This document shows positions 33,449 through 41,554 of a DNA stretch of 41,670 nucleotides, in pieces. Source of the DNA: Phycisphaerales bacterium UBA7800 (GTDB lineage Bacteria; Planctomycetota; Phycisphaerae; Phycisphaerales; Phycisphaeraceae); assembly GCA_002480565.1 (NCBI GenBank), contig DLCK01000022.1:1-41670 (forward strand), read 5' to 3'. A program made the translations under genes and the position numbers. Numbering within the stretch: position 1 is the stretch's first letter; each line of letters starts with the position of its first letter. The notes under the pieces are model-generated. The model searched no databases, was not told where the DNA came from, and saw only the letters and a list, made by a program, of their open reading frames with translations.

Positions 33449-33697
33449 AACCACAGAGTCACAGAGACACAGAGCCCGAAAGAAAACACAACTAGATAGA
33501 GCAGTTCAAAAAATGAATCTCCATGCCATCTTTTTTTCGTCATTCCCGCACAGGTGGGAATCCAGTGATATGCAGTGAACGCTTGCAAATTCCACTGGAC
33601 TCCCGCCTGCGCGGGAGTGACGGAGGGTGGAGATTAATTGTTTGAACGGCTCTAATATCAATGATGTCTGGCTCTGTGACTCTGCGTCTCTGTGGTT
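33449..33697. repeat. Outer inverted repeat of CCACAGAG type
   Basis: The left arm (33449-33476) begins AACCACAGAG; the right arm (33670-33697) is its inverted copy ending CTCTGTGGTT. They match at 25 of 28 positions. Arms of this kind, made of stacked CACAGAG words, are scattered between genes in many planctomycetes and other bacteria. They enclose a second, unrelated inverted repeat (33499-33652). The element fills almost all the gap between two glycosyltransferase genes and would be transcribed if they form one operon. Confidence 0.75.
33499..33652. mobile_element. MITE-like element nested in the outer repeat
   Basis: Long terminal inverted repeats: GAGC-AGTTCAAA...CTCCA from 33499 and its inverted match ending at 33652, plus inner arms at 33539-33567 and 33593-33621 (25 of 29 matches) with the well-known GTCATTCCCGC...GGGAATCCAGT words. 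TA flanks both ends (33497-33498 and 33653-33654), as expected for a target duplication of IS630/Tc1-mariner-type transposition. No coding capacity. The RNA could fold into a very long hairpin. Confidence 0.7.
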
Positions 33698-33710
33698 ATT
33701 AATTGACTTG

Positions 33711-36206
33711 TCATACAGGTACAGATGAGTGATCTGTTGTCTGTAGCATGGCATTGGAACTTACATCAACCTTCGGTTCATTGGCATTCCACAAAGTGTC
33801 AAGTACACTATCCCACGAGCTTTCCGCTGCCGTCCGTAAAGATCGAACTTTGAGGTCTTCACGCTTTTGGCTGTCGGTTGCCAACGCCCACATCGCTTCA
33901 GCCAATGTGACCGCGTTACGCGATTTGTCCGACAGATCGACAACCAAACCCGATTGGTTATGACTCACAATTTCCTGAGGCCCGCCACGATCCGACACAA
34001 TGGCAGGCACCCCGCTGGCATGAGCTTCCAAGACCACGTTGCCAAAGGTATCCGTCGTGGAAGGGAAAACGAAGACATCACTTGACGCGTAAGCCTTGGC
34101 CAACTTCTTACCCTTGATGAATCCGGTAAAGATCACCTGTGAAGTCTTCTTGAGCTTTTTGGTGAGCTTGGCATACATCGGCCCATCACCGACAATTGCC
34201 AATTGCAGCGACTCGTCACGTTCAAGTAAATGCTTAAACGCATCGACAAGTAAGTCGACATTCTTCTCACTAGAAACACGTCCGACATAGGTAAAAGTGA
34301 ATGCCTTGCGGCCGTTGAATTTTTCCCAGTAGCCTTCATCACGGTTTTCAGGGCTAAACTTTTTGGTGTCCACACCGCGATGCATCACACGGATTTTATA
34401 CGGATCAAAGCCATGCTCGATGAGATAGCGACGGTAAAAATCACTGGGAGCCAGGATCACATCACATTGCTCATAGAACCAGCTCATGTATTTCCAGGTT
34501 GCACCCTCAAGTGCTTCGTCATCAGTCAGACACTTCACGTAATTGGGGAAGTCGGTGTGATAAATACCCACGGTCTTTAAGTGCATCATCTTGGCAGCCA
34601 TCATCGCAACCAACCCCATCGGGCCAGGTGTGGAAATGATCAACTCATCAAACTGCTTGCGTTCAATGTATTCAACGATCTGCAGAAACGGCGGGAATGA
34701 AACTTGCTGTTGGTCGTACTCGGGCACTTTGAATTGGCCGACCGGTTTGAAGTTCTTGACCGGAAAATCCACGTCAGGCGTTTTTTCAACACAACTCAAA
34801 ACCGTCAGACTTCGATCCTTGTCTGCTGCGGTTTTGCAGAGTGTCTGAATCGTGCGGGTCACGCCGTTGACATCATCAAACGTATCAGTGATCCATGCTT
34901 TGCGATTGGAGCGTTTAAGCAGTGGGCGGGTCGCTTCAAAATGGTTGGCAATGACCTTGATGAATTTTTCATCTTTGTGTTGTGTCTTGAATGCTGCAAG
35001 GTACGGGCTAATGGCAGCGGTCACCGGCCCCAGTGCAGCGACGGTCTGCAAGGACTCAAGGAAGTCGCCCTTCTGCACACGCTTGATGAGTTGCTTGATG
35101 AACGAGTATCCAAGTTGCTGAGCGATCCGACAGGATGTTTCAAACGCGTTGGCTGCTTCATGCTGACTTGGGTGATTGCGGTCATTGCCAAACAGGGATG
35201 TGAATTCGGTGACGAGCATGCGCTCCGTGGATGAAAGGTTTTTCATCTTCTTGCGCCAGATCCACCCGCCAACGTAACCTTTGAGCTTTTGCGTTTTGGT
35301 TAAGGGAACCGCGGGTTCGAGCAGTCGCTTGAGCATTTCACCCAGCAGTGAACCCTGGCCGTCCTTACCTGCAAGTCGGTTTTTGTAGTAGTCATATGCG
35401 ATGCTGTAAAAGCAGTGGGCCAGGTGGATCGAATTGCCACTGCGTCCGCCGGGCTGGTGTTCGCCTTGACGCATGTAGTTGAGAAACTCTTCGACGGTCT
35501 GCGCCTGCGGGGTGATGGTGTGTCCTGAGCCGACATAGAGTCCGGAGTGGTCGTCACTGCCGCCGGTGAGCATTTTGCGATGCGGGTTGGGGCCGACCGG
35601 TTGGATACCATGCTTATCTGCAAGCCGTTCGATCATCTGCGGCGTCAGGCTGGTGAGGATGGCTTCGACCATTTTCGATGCCCGCGGGTCACGGGTTCCG
35701 TTGATCAGTTCAAAGCGATTGAACATGACCAGCAATTTTTCGAATTGATCGACCGTCAATTTTTCGTTGACCAGAAATAGCGGATGGGCTACGGAGTAGA
35801 CAATGTTGTTTGCGATGCAGTAGTCACGGAACTCATAAATATTTTCGCGGTTGTGTTGAATATCCTTGAACTGCGATTCGGTAATCCCGCAGACAAGGAT
35901 GTGCATCTTCGCCCCGTTCTCCGGGAAGTAGGTGGTCACTTCATTGGAGATAAACGTGTTGGGCAAATGCGCAATTTCCAAGGCACCGTCAATTTTATTG
36001 TGATCGGAAATGGTGACAAAGCTCAACCCACGCGCGACTGCGGTGTTGTACACATGCATCGGTTCAACAAAGCATTCCGGCGAGCCGATGCGACGCAATA
36101 ACCATTCACTGGGTCGATCCGAGTGCTTGGAGTGGACATGCAAATCCACACGGGATGTAAAGGGCATACCGCTGGCCGAGGTGTTGGTATTCATAGATTG
36201 GTTCAC
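33711..36206 (-). CDS. PHP-domain phosphoesterase fused to GT4 glycosyltransferase
   Basis: About 831 residues. The GTG at 36206 was chosen because GGAGGG lies 8 bases before it; ATG at 36194 and an ATG at 36245 are alternatives. Residues about 17-235 form a PHP metal-dependent phosphoesterase domain: DLHVHSKHSD (21-30), SDHNKIDG (67-74), E89, H141 and GGSDDHSG (215-222). A linker of about 200 residues follows. Residues about 430-790 are a GT4 glycosyltransferase (GIYHTDFPNYV, VMHRGVDTKKF, YVGRVSSEKNVDLLV, STTDTFGNVVLEAHASGVPAIVSDRGGPQEIV). One chain may therefore add a sugar and remove a phosphate, for instance in glycolipid synthesis with a phospho-intermediate. It lies upstream of another GT4. 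Confidence 0.88.
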   Translation of the reverse strand: MNQSMNTNTSASGMPFTSRVDLHVHSKHSDRPSEWLLRRIGSPECFVEPMHVYNTAVARGLSFVTISDHNKIDGALEIAHLPNTFISNEVTTYFPENGAKMHILVCGITESQFKDIQHNRENIYEFRDYCIANNIVYSVAHPLFLVNEKLTVDQFEKLLVMFNRFELINGTRDPRASKMVEAILTSLTPQMIERLADKHGIQPVGPNPHRKMLTGGSDDHSGLYVGSGHTITPQAQTVEEFLNYMRQGEHQPGGRSGNSIHLAHCFYSIAYDYYKNRLAGKDGQGSLLGEMLKRLLEPAVPLTKTQKLKGYVGGWIWRKKMKNLSSTERMLVTEFTSLFGNDRNHPSQHEAANAFETSCRIAQQLGYSFIKQLIKRVQKGDFLESLQTVAALGPVTAAISPYLAAFKTQHKDEKFIKVIANHFEATRPLLKRSNRKAWITDTFDDVNGVTRTIQTLCKTAADKDRSLTVLSCVEKTPDVDFPVKNFKPVGQFKVPEYDQQQVSFPPFLQIVEYIERKQFDELIISTPGPMGLVAMMAAKMMHLKTVGIYHTDFPNYVKCLTDDEALEGATWKYMSWFYEQCDVILAPSDFYRRYLIEHGFDPYKIRVMHRGVDTKKFSPENRDEGYWEKFNGRKAFTFTYVGRVSSEKNVDLLVDAFKHLLERDESLQLAIVGDGPMYAKLTKKLKKTSQVIFTGFIKGKKLAKAYASSDVFVFPSTTDTFGNVVLEAHASGVPAIVSDRGGPQEIVSHNQSGLVVDLSDKSRNAVTLAEAMWALATDSQKREDLKVRSLRTAAESSWDSVLDTLWNANEPKVDVSSNAMLQTTDHSSVPV

Positions 36207-36463
36207 TGTGTTTGCCCTCCGTGGCATGGGGAGTTTGCTGCACAACTTTTAAACCATGCCCAGTCTCCGGCCATCCTTGATTGAACCGGTTATCGGGGCA
36301 TGTCTTAACAATGTGAGCATTCTCACTGTTTTTCAGCAGTAAAACGTTAGCATCAGATTGAGAGTTGATGAGGTTGCGATGTGCTTTATGTGTGCGGAGG
36401 GTTCGGATTGCGTGAGCTTGCAGATGTTCCAATGCCAATCGTAGTGAACTTTTAATCAAATTT

Positions 36464-36534
36464 AGCTGCGACACTGCGTGTCGCTGAAGGTGCCAAAATA
36501 TTCACTAGGATCAGCGACACGCAGTGTCGCAGCT
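36464..36534. repeat. REPIN-like perfect 24-bp inverted repeat
   Basis: The arms 36464-36487 and 36511-36534 are exact reverse complements (24 of 24), with a 23-base spacer. Each arm also contains its own palindrome, GCGACACtgcGTGTCGC. A pair of REP-type palindromes in inverted order is the layout of a REPIN, spread in other bacteria by RAYT transposases. No such transposase is in the window. Confidence 0.75.
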
Positions 36535-36582
36535 ATGACAAGACACATACGTGATAGTTAGATTCTCTCTGCTTCTAAACAA

Positions 36583-36617
36583 AAACACCACGCGTCCCCC
36601 CGAGACGCGCGGTGTTT
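36583..36617 (-). terminator. Intrinsic terminator of the vWA gene
   Basis: AAACACC (36583-36589) pairs with GGTGTTT (36611-36617) and CGCGTC with GACGCG, around a 7-base loop and one mismatch. On the minus strand the stem is followed by TTTTTGTTT. It stands about 45 bases past the stop codon of the von Willebrand A gene. Confidence 0.8.
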
Positions 36618-36636
36618 GAAAGTGGATAGTAACACT

Positions 36637-36652
36637 AAACCGCAAGCGGTTT
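36637..36652. repeat. Short dyad AAACCGCaaGCGGTTT, copy 1
   Basis: Perfect 7-base arms around AA, 10 bases after the stop of the vWA gene on the minus strand. The 18-base string CTAAACCGCAAGCGGTTT recurs at 39401-39418, also just after a minus-strand gene. It may act as a 3' processing or termination element. Confidence 0.7.
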
Positions 36653-36662
36653 TCGTGTCCTG

Positions 36663-37838
36663 TTATTTCTCAAACGTGTAATGCTTGTCCATGGCTTGCT
36701 GGCGGATGCTCTTGAGGATGGCGACTTCCAGGGTGTCACCCTTTTCGCCATTGCTTGCCTGCTCTGCAAGCCACTTGGTGCGTTGGCTGTTTAACTCTTG
36801 AATCTGCTTCTGAATTTCGGTTCGCTTTTGCGATTGCTTTTGGACTTCTTTTTCAATTTCTTCAACAGGCTTGTCTGCCAACTCCTTGGGGAGTTGATCC
36901 TTTTTGAGTTCACCGAGTTTGACGGTGCCTGCCGACAAACCATCCACCAAATCCCATGTGGAGTTGTTGTAATTTTTCGATGACTTGGAGACGGCACGTT
37001 GGGCAGCAACCGCCGGCGCCATGTTCATTGCATTGGTGTCCTGAGCTTCCTGACGCATTTTGCTTTGCATGGCTTTGGCGCCGCCGTAGACGATGTAGGT
37101 GTCATTCAGTTGTGTATTGAGTCGGGCGATTTCGTCATCTTGTGGTGCTTTGACGTAGACGACTTGGCGGTTCTGATCAATGCTCAGGAAGCATCCGCCG
37201 GTGAGGGTTGCCCCGTCCTGCCAGCTGGTGGCGATACCGGTTTGACGTGGGCCGCAGAAGATGGGGTTCACGAGAATGTTCTTTGCCATCGCCAGTTTGG
37301 AGGACTGACGAAAATCGACGGGGCCTTGGGTGAAGGGTTCATTACCCGCGATGTAGATGGTTTTGAGATCCGCTTCACTGGAGGACCATTCCAGACCTGC
37401 AAGGGCATCATTGATGACCATGCCACAGTATTCCTGCCCGCCGTTGGTGGTGAGTTTGAAGAGTTCTTCGGAGAGTTTATCCAAGTCCGTGGTGAACGGC
37501 AGGACCTGGCGGATGTAGCCTTCGCCGCGTGAAAGTCGGTCATTGCCATACTCATAGAGCGCGACCTGTAAGCGTGGTTGAACACCGCCACACCTTGCAG
37601 CAGAGAGTTCGTTGACGATGTTCCAAAGTTGGGCCTTGGCTTGGTTGATCAGGCCGTCCATGCTGTTTGAGGTGTCGAGCAAGAGCGCAATCTGGATGCG
37701 AGACTGGACGACAGGTGGCTGCGGTTTAGGTTTGATAATCACCACCTTGTCACCGGGATTCACAATCACCACCTCGGCAAAAATCGGGGCAGCAAACAGA
37801 CAGACGGACAGTAGCGTGCAGATCAGATTGGATCGCAT
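36663..37838 (-). CDS. Secreted von Willebrand factor A domain protein
   Basis: 391 residues from the ATG at 37838 (AAGGAG 7 bases before; a TTG two codons earlier is too close to it). A signal peptide at about 1-22 (hydrophobic core ICTLLSVCLFAAPIFA) sends it to the periplasm or outside. The vWA domain at about 48-255 has the metal site DTSNS (55-59) in IALLLDTSNSMDGLINQAK, so it likely binds a divalent metal and a protein partner. Residues about 300-365 are charged and likely coiled coil (VEEIEKEVQKQSQKRTEIQKQ). Ends at a strong terminator. No neighbour suggests a partner; MoxR/BatA systems are not present. Confidence 0.85.
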   Translation of the reverse strand: MRSNLICTLLSVCLFAAPIFAEVVIVNPGDKVVIIKPKPQPPVVQSRIQIALLLDTSNSMDGLINQAKAQLWNIVNELSAARCGGVQPRLQVALYEYGNDRLSRGEGYIRQVLPFTTDLDKLSEELFKLTTNGGQEYCGMVINDALAGLEWSSSEADLKTIYIAGNEPFTQGPVDFRQSSKLAMAKNILVNPIFCGPRQTGIATSWQDGATLTGGCFLSIDQNRQVVYVKAPQDDEIARLNTQLNDTYIVYGGAKAMQSKMRQEAQDTNAMNMAPAVAAQRAVSKSSKNYNNSTWDLVDGLSAGTVKLGELKKDQLPKELADKPVEEIEKEVQKQSQKRTEIQKQIQELNSQRTKWLAEQASNGEKGDTLEVAILKSIRQQAMDKHYTFEK

Positions 37839-37990
37839 GGCCAAGCTCCTTGTTATGTGTACAGCTTGTTGTAGGTTGCGTGCTTGTTAAGCGGGTCTAC
37901 CAAGTTAGACACATGAGTTTCACAAAGGTTCCATGTGTTTGGAAAAATATTTTACAAGTTGGATTAAGAGATCAGAACAAGGCATCCCCG

Positions 37991-38017
37991 GGGGTTGAAA
38001 CCCCGCGGGCTTTAGTT
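37991..38017 (-). repeat. GC-rich hairpin after bioA
   Basis: CCCCGGGGGTTgaaACCCCGCGGG folds into a strong stem (GGGGTT with AACCCC, then CCCG with CGGG past a single mismatch). It lies about 30 bases behind the bioA stop on the minus strand. The string is typical of dispersed intergenic repeats in planctomycetes and may serve as a transcription stop, though no T-run is present. Confidence 0.5.
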
Positions 38018-38044
38018 CCAATATGTGGGGTTTGAGATGATCGG

Positions 38045-39301
38045 TTATTGCTTGAACCACGCTTGGAGGACATCGCAGATTTGATGTAGCTGTTCGTCGG
38101 TGATGACGTAAGGAGGCATGGTGTAGGCATAGGTTCCAAAGGGACGCAGCCAGACACCGCGGTCTGCTGCAAAGTTCTGGACACCTTGCAGTGATGCAGA
38201 GTCGTCGACCTCGACCACACCGGTCGCCCCCAGGACGCGGGTATCTTTTACGGCTTTACCAGTGATGGGGAGAATGCGATCTTTGAGGATGGATTCGATC
38301 TGCTGGATGCGACTTAAGCGATCTTCTTTCTCGAACAACTCGATACTTGAAAGTGCGATGGTGCATGCCATGGGATTGCCCATGAAGGTTGGGCCGTGCA
38401 TGAAACTTTTGGATTCATCATCACTGAGAAAGGCATTGAACAAGCGGTCGGTTGCCATCACAGCCGAGTGTCCGGCATAGCCTGCGGTGAGCCCTTTACC
38501 CAAGACCATGATGTCGGGCGTGATGCCGGTCTGGTCTGCTGCAAAGAGACTGCCAGCGCGCCCAAAGCCGGTGGCAACTTCGTCAAAGATGAGCAGGACA
38601 TTGTGTTCATCACAAATGCGTCGCGCTTCTTTGAGATAGGTTGGACTGTAAAAGTTAAAACCACCTGCTGCTTGGATCAATGGTTCAACGATGAACGCAG
38701 CAATGGTATTAGCGTGTTCATCAAGCATGGCAGAGAGCAGTTTGAGATTGTGTTGCGTAGCCGATTCATCTGCATCGAATCCACCAATGGGAGCAGGCAA
38801 AAAGCGTTGCTGGGGGAGCAGTCCGGCAAACAGTGAATGCATGCCTTCGACGGGATCACAGACGGACATCGCACCGATGGTGTCCCCGTGATAGGCTTTT
38901 TCCAGTGCGAGGATTTGTGTCTTATCGTGAGAACCTGCGTTCTTGTGATACTGGATCGCCATCTTCAAAGCGATCTCCACGCCGACGCTGCCACTGTCGC
39001 CAAAGAAAACGTGATTCAGTCCGTCGGGCGTCATGGCCACGAGCTTGTCTGCCAACTTGCGGGCTGGTTCATGCGTCAACCCGCCGAGCATCACGTGACT
39101 CATCTGCGTGAGTTGCTGCTGGATCGCTGCGTTGATGACTGGATGGTTATAACCATGAATCACGCACCACCAACTGCTAATCGAGTCGATGAGTTTGCGG
39201 CCATCGGTTAACTGCAACACTGCGCCGGATGCTGAGGCTACATCCAACGGCGGTGACATGGTTTTCATTTGTGCGTAGGGATACCAAAGACTCATGGGCA
39301 T
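38045..39301 (-). CDS. bioA: Adenosylmethionine-8-amino-7-oxononanoate aminotransferase
   Basis: 418 residues. This PLP enzyme of biotin synthesis converts 7-keto-8-aminopelargonate to 7,8-diaminopelargonate with S-adenosylmethionine as amino donor. LWYPYAQM and SSWWCVIHGYNHPVI are hallmarks of BioA as opposed to other class-III aminotransferases. DEVATGFGRAG and the PLP lysine K269 in MVLGKGLTAGY follow; WLRPFGTYAYTMPPYV is a BioA-type end. There is no clear ribosome binding site; ATGs at 39301 and 39295 are both possible. No other biotin gene lies next to it, so the pathway is scattered. Confidence 0.93.
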   Translation of the reverse strand: MPMSLWYPYAQMKTMSPPLDVASASGAVLQLTDGRKLIDSISSWWCVIHGYNHPVINAAIQQQLTQMSHVMLGGLTHEPARKLADKLVAMTPDGLNHVFFGDSGSVGVEIALKMAIQYHKNAGSHDKTQILALEKAYHGDTIGAMSVCDPVEGMHSLFAGLLPQQRFLPAPIGGFDADESATQHNLKLLSAMLDEHANTIAAFIVEPLIQAAGGFNFYSPTYLKEARRICDEHNVLLIFDEVATGFGRAGSLFAADQTGITPDIMVLGKGLTAGYAGHSAVMATDRLFNAFLSDDESKSFMHGPTFMGNPMACTIALSSIELFEKEDRLSRIQQIESILKDRILPITGKAVKDTRVLGATGVVEVDDSASLQGVQNFAADRGVWLRPFGTYAYTMPPYVITDEQLHQICDVLQAWFKQ

Positions 39302-39400
39302 AGTTTAACAGGGATTGAAATTGAGATTGTAAACTGATGTCGTTTTAGACATGTTGGCGAGATTCAAATATCTACAGGTATCCAATCGAGAGTTGGAGCG

Positions 39401-39418
39401 CTAAACCGCAAGCGGTTT
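39401..39418. repeat. Short dyad CTAAACCGCAAGCGGTTT, copy 2
   Basis: Same 18 bases as at 36635-36652, here about 20 bases after the stop of the glycosyltransferase gene on the minus strand. Repeat identity outside the dyad is low, so it is the dyad itself that is conserved. Confidence 0.7.
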
Positions 39419-39437
39419 GTTTGACGGAACAACGGTG

Positions 39438-40958
39438 TTATTTACTAGTTTTGGCAAACCGTGAATCGCTGATGAGCTTGTCATAAATCACCAGACACTT
39501 CTGAGCCGACTCATCCCAAGTTAAGCGCCGCAATTCAACATCCGCATGGACACGCAGCGTATGGGATAGCGCATCGTGCTTAAGCACTGCGATGATCTTG
39601 TTGGCCATCGCATCGACATCCCAGAAGTCGACTTTCAAAGCATGATGCAGCACTTCTGCTACGCCTGAAGTCTTGGAAATGATCACGGGGACATCGTGAC
39701 TGATGGCTTCAAGCGGCGCGATCCCAAACGGCTCGGAGACTGAGGGCATCACGAAGACGTCAGCCATACGGAAGACGCGATCGACTTCTTTACCACGTAA
39801 AAAGCCGGTAAAAATCAGCTTGTCCTGGATACCTTCTTTGCGGGCCAGGTCCATCATCGCTTCGGTCTGATCGCCGGAACCTGCCATGACGAAGGTGACG
39901 TTGCGCATTTTTTCCAGTACACGTTTGGCAGCATGGATGAAATACTCAGGGCCTTTTTGCATGGTGATCCGTCCCATGAACAGGACGACTTTTTCACCTT
40001 TGCGGATCATGGGGATGGCGGAGGTATGTTCGCCGTTGCCGTTCTCGATACCGTTGTAGACGACATGGATTTTTTCAGGGTCCACGCCATAACGTTCCTG
40101 AACAATCGAACGTGTCAGATAGCTGACGACGAACACGGCATCGGCCCCCTGCATCCCTTGACGCTCAATGTCATACACCGCCTGATTGATATGCTCACCG
40201 CTGCGATCAAACTCCGTGGAATGCACATGCACAACCAACGGCTTGTTGAACTTGGCTGATAAAGCCAAACCTGCGGGGAAGGTCATCCAATCATGAGCGT
40301 GAATGACTTCAAAGTCCTCATCATTGGCCAAATGCACACACTGCAAAGCGTAAGCGTTGGCCTGAGCAACAATGTCACCTTCATAGACCGGCTTGATCGG
40401 TTTGGGTTTAGGCTTTGGTTTTTTAACTGTTGATGAGCCATCAGTGCTTGAAGTGTCACGGGTGGCGGCTTCAAAAATTTTCTCGGCAGCGGACTTCTCT
40501 TCTAAATGCTGTCTTGCCCGGTCAATGTTGTCCTGAACATGTGGGGGCATGTCATACACTCGCCCACCGACAGATTGATAAGGACTGACCATCGGTGATT
40601 CAAGTGGACGGACACTGATATGCCGCATCGCAGACGACTGGGTTAAAGTCCATTGAGATGGTCGCGGCTGACTCTGTGGTTTGGAGGGATCATCCGTGGG
40701 AATGTTCTGTGCGGTTAATGCCTGATCCTGAACCTTCTTTTGGACTGTCGCTTCTTGATCATCATCCACAGGCAGTGGCGTGCCATCGGCTGCGATGAGC
40801 TTGACATGCTCTTCGGTAATCGCACTCACGCCCGTGGGCAGGACAAATGTGACTTGTGTCTGGAGTCGATCAAGGGCTCGCGTCAGTCCCAGACAGGCTG
40901 TCCCAAGTCCCCCGCTGATGTGCGGCGGAAATTCCCAACCCAGCATCATCACTCGCAT
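39438..40958 (-). CDS. GT4/GT5-like glycosyltransferase with disordered insert
   Basis: 506 residues from the ATG at 40958 (GAGGTG 6 bases before). MRVMMLGWEFPPHISGGLGTACLGL at the start is the glycogen-synthase-like GT4 entry, with the GG loop binding the nucleotide sugar. An insert at about residues 55-190 is low in complexity, rich in Q, P, S and acidic residues, and ends in KKPKPKPKPIKP; it splits the N-terminal domain. The rest is standard: VIHAHDWMTFPAG, HVHSTEFDRSGEH, VVYNGIENG, FMGRITMQKGPEYF and SEPFGIAPLEAISHDVPVI with the E-x7-E pair. It may build glycogen-like or extracellular glucan; donor and product cannot be told. It precedes bioA on the same strand. Confidence 0.87.
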   Translation of the reverse strand: MRVMMLGWEFPPHISGGLGTACLGLTRALDRLQTQVTFVLPTGVSAITEEHVKLIAADGTPLPVDDDQEATVQKKVQDQALTAQNIPTDDPSKPQSQPRPSQWTLTQSSAMRHISVRPLESPMVSPYQSVGGRVYDMPPHVQDNIDRARQHLEEKSAAEKIFEAATRDTSSTDGSSTVKKPKPKPKPIKPVYEGDIVAQANAYALQCVHLANDEDFEVIHAHDWMTFPAGLALSAKFNKPLVVHVHSTEFDRSGEHINQAVYDIERQGMQGADAVFVVSYLTRSIVQERYGVDPEKIHVVYNGIENGNGEHTSAIPMIRKGEKVVLFMGRITMQKGPEYFIHAAKRVLEKMRNVTFVMAGSGDQTEAMMDLARKEGIQDKLIFTGFLRGKEVDRVFRMADVFVMPSVSEPFGIAPLEAISHDVPVIISKTSGVAEVLHHALKVDFWDVDAMANKIIAVLKHDALSHTLRVHADVELRRLTWDESAQKCLVIYDKLISDSRFAKTSK

Positions 40959-41083
40959 GTGCCACCTCGCCCCCGCAGCTAAGCTCCGGCAGGAATTGAA
41001 AAACAAATCGAATCGCCCCCCAGCATCGACGACTCCTCGTCTTCAGATATTCATCCTTGAATATCTGTTATCACACCAGTGTA

Positions 41084-41554
41084 CTAAATTCCCTCTTCAT
41101 AAACCAGATCTCCAAGCTGACTAAATGTCGCTTCGTAAGCTAAAACCACTTTTGTCACATATTCGACAAACTCAGGCCCATCGATTGGTTTGTCCTTGGG
41201 CAGCGGTATCTGGCTGCGGAAAACGTACTGCAAGTCTTCATCACGGAAGTGAAAGACCCCCAAGCCCTTTTCCAAGCCCAACTCATACATCTCGTCGTAC
41301 AGAAGCTCTTCGATATCGTCTTTATGCTCGACCAGGTCAGCTTCGATGGACTCAGATAACCAGCGATCCAAGGTGAAAATCCCAATTTGCAGGTCATCCG
41401 ACTCACCTACGCAGAGCTTGTAAAACGCCTGGGTTTCGGGGTCCTGGGCCTTGGCCTGACAAACGATCAATTCTTCCTGAACGTCAACTGACGCAAAGGC
41501 ATGCTTGGCTTTAATCGCATCGCTGACCTGCTTGAACAATGACTCTATTGACAT
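41084..41554 (-). CDS. Small acidic protein of unknown function
   Basis: 156 residues from the ATG at 41554, with AGGAG 10 bases before; a TTG three codons earlier lies too close to it. No signal peptide, no membrane span. The alternation of helices and strands (VFRSQIPLPKDKPIDGPEFVEYVTKVVLAYEATFSQL near the end) recalls the YbjN or type III chaperone-like fold, which is only a guess. It lies 125 bases ahead of the glycosyltransferase gene on the same strand. Confidence 0.6.
   Translation of the reverse strand: MSIESLFKQVSDAIKAKHAFASVDVQEELIVCQAKAQDPETQAFYKLCVGESDDLQIGIFTLDRWLSESIEADLVEHKDDIEELLYDEMYELGLEKGLGVFHFRDEDLQYVFRSQIPLPKDKPIDGPEFVEYVTKVVLAYEATFSQLGDLVYEEGI

Larger units (their letters stand above)
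36207..36662. other. Repeat-rich intergenic region
   Basis: About 455 bases without a gene. It holds a REPIN-like perfect hairpin (36464-36534), a strong terminator (36583-36617) and the short dyad at 36637-36652, each listed separately. The stretch 36245-36463 shows nothing clear and probably carries the promoter of the PHP-GT gene. Confidence 0.6.

Noticed and set aside
33449..33697. CRISPR-like array from the repeated CACAGAG words
   Set aside because: The words are short, adjacent and inverted at the two ends without unique spacers of constant length; they form inverted repeats, not an array.
39302..39335. Possible BirA (biotin repressor) site before bioA: AGTTTAACA and TTGTAAACT 16 bases apart
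   Set aside because: The two arms are in the opposite order to a known BirA operator and match only at 7 of 9 positions, so it is more likely chance in AT-rich DNA.
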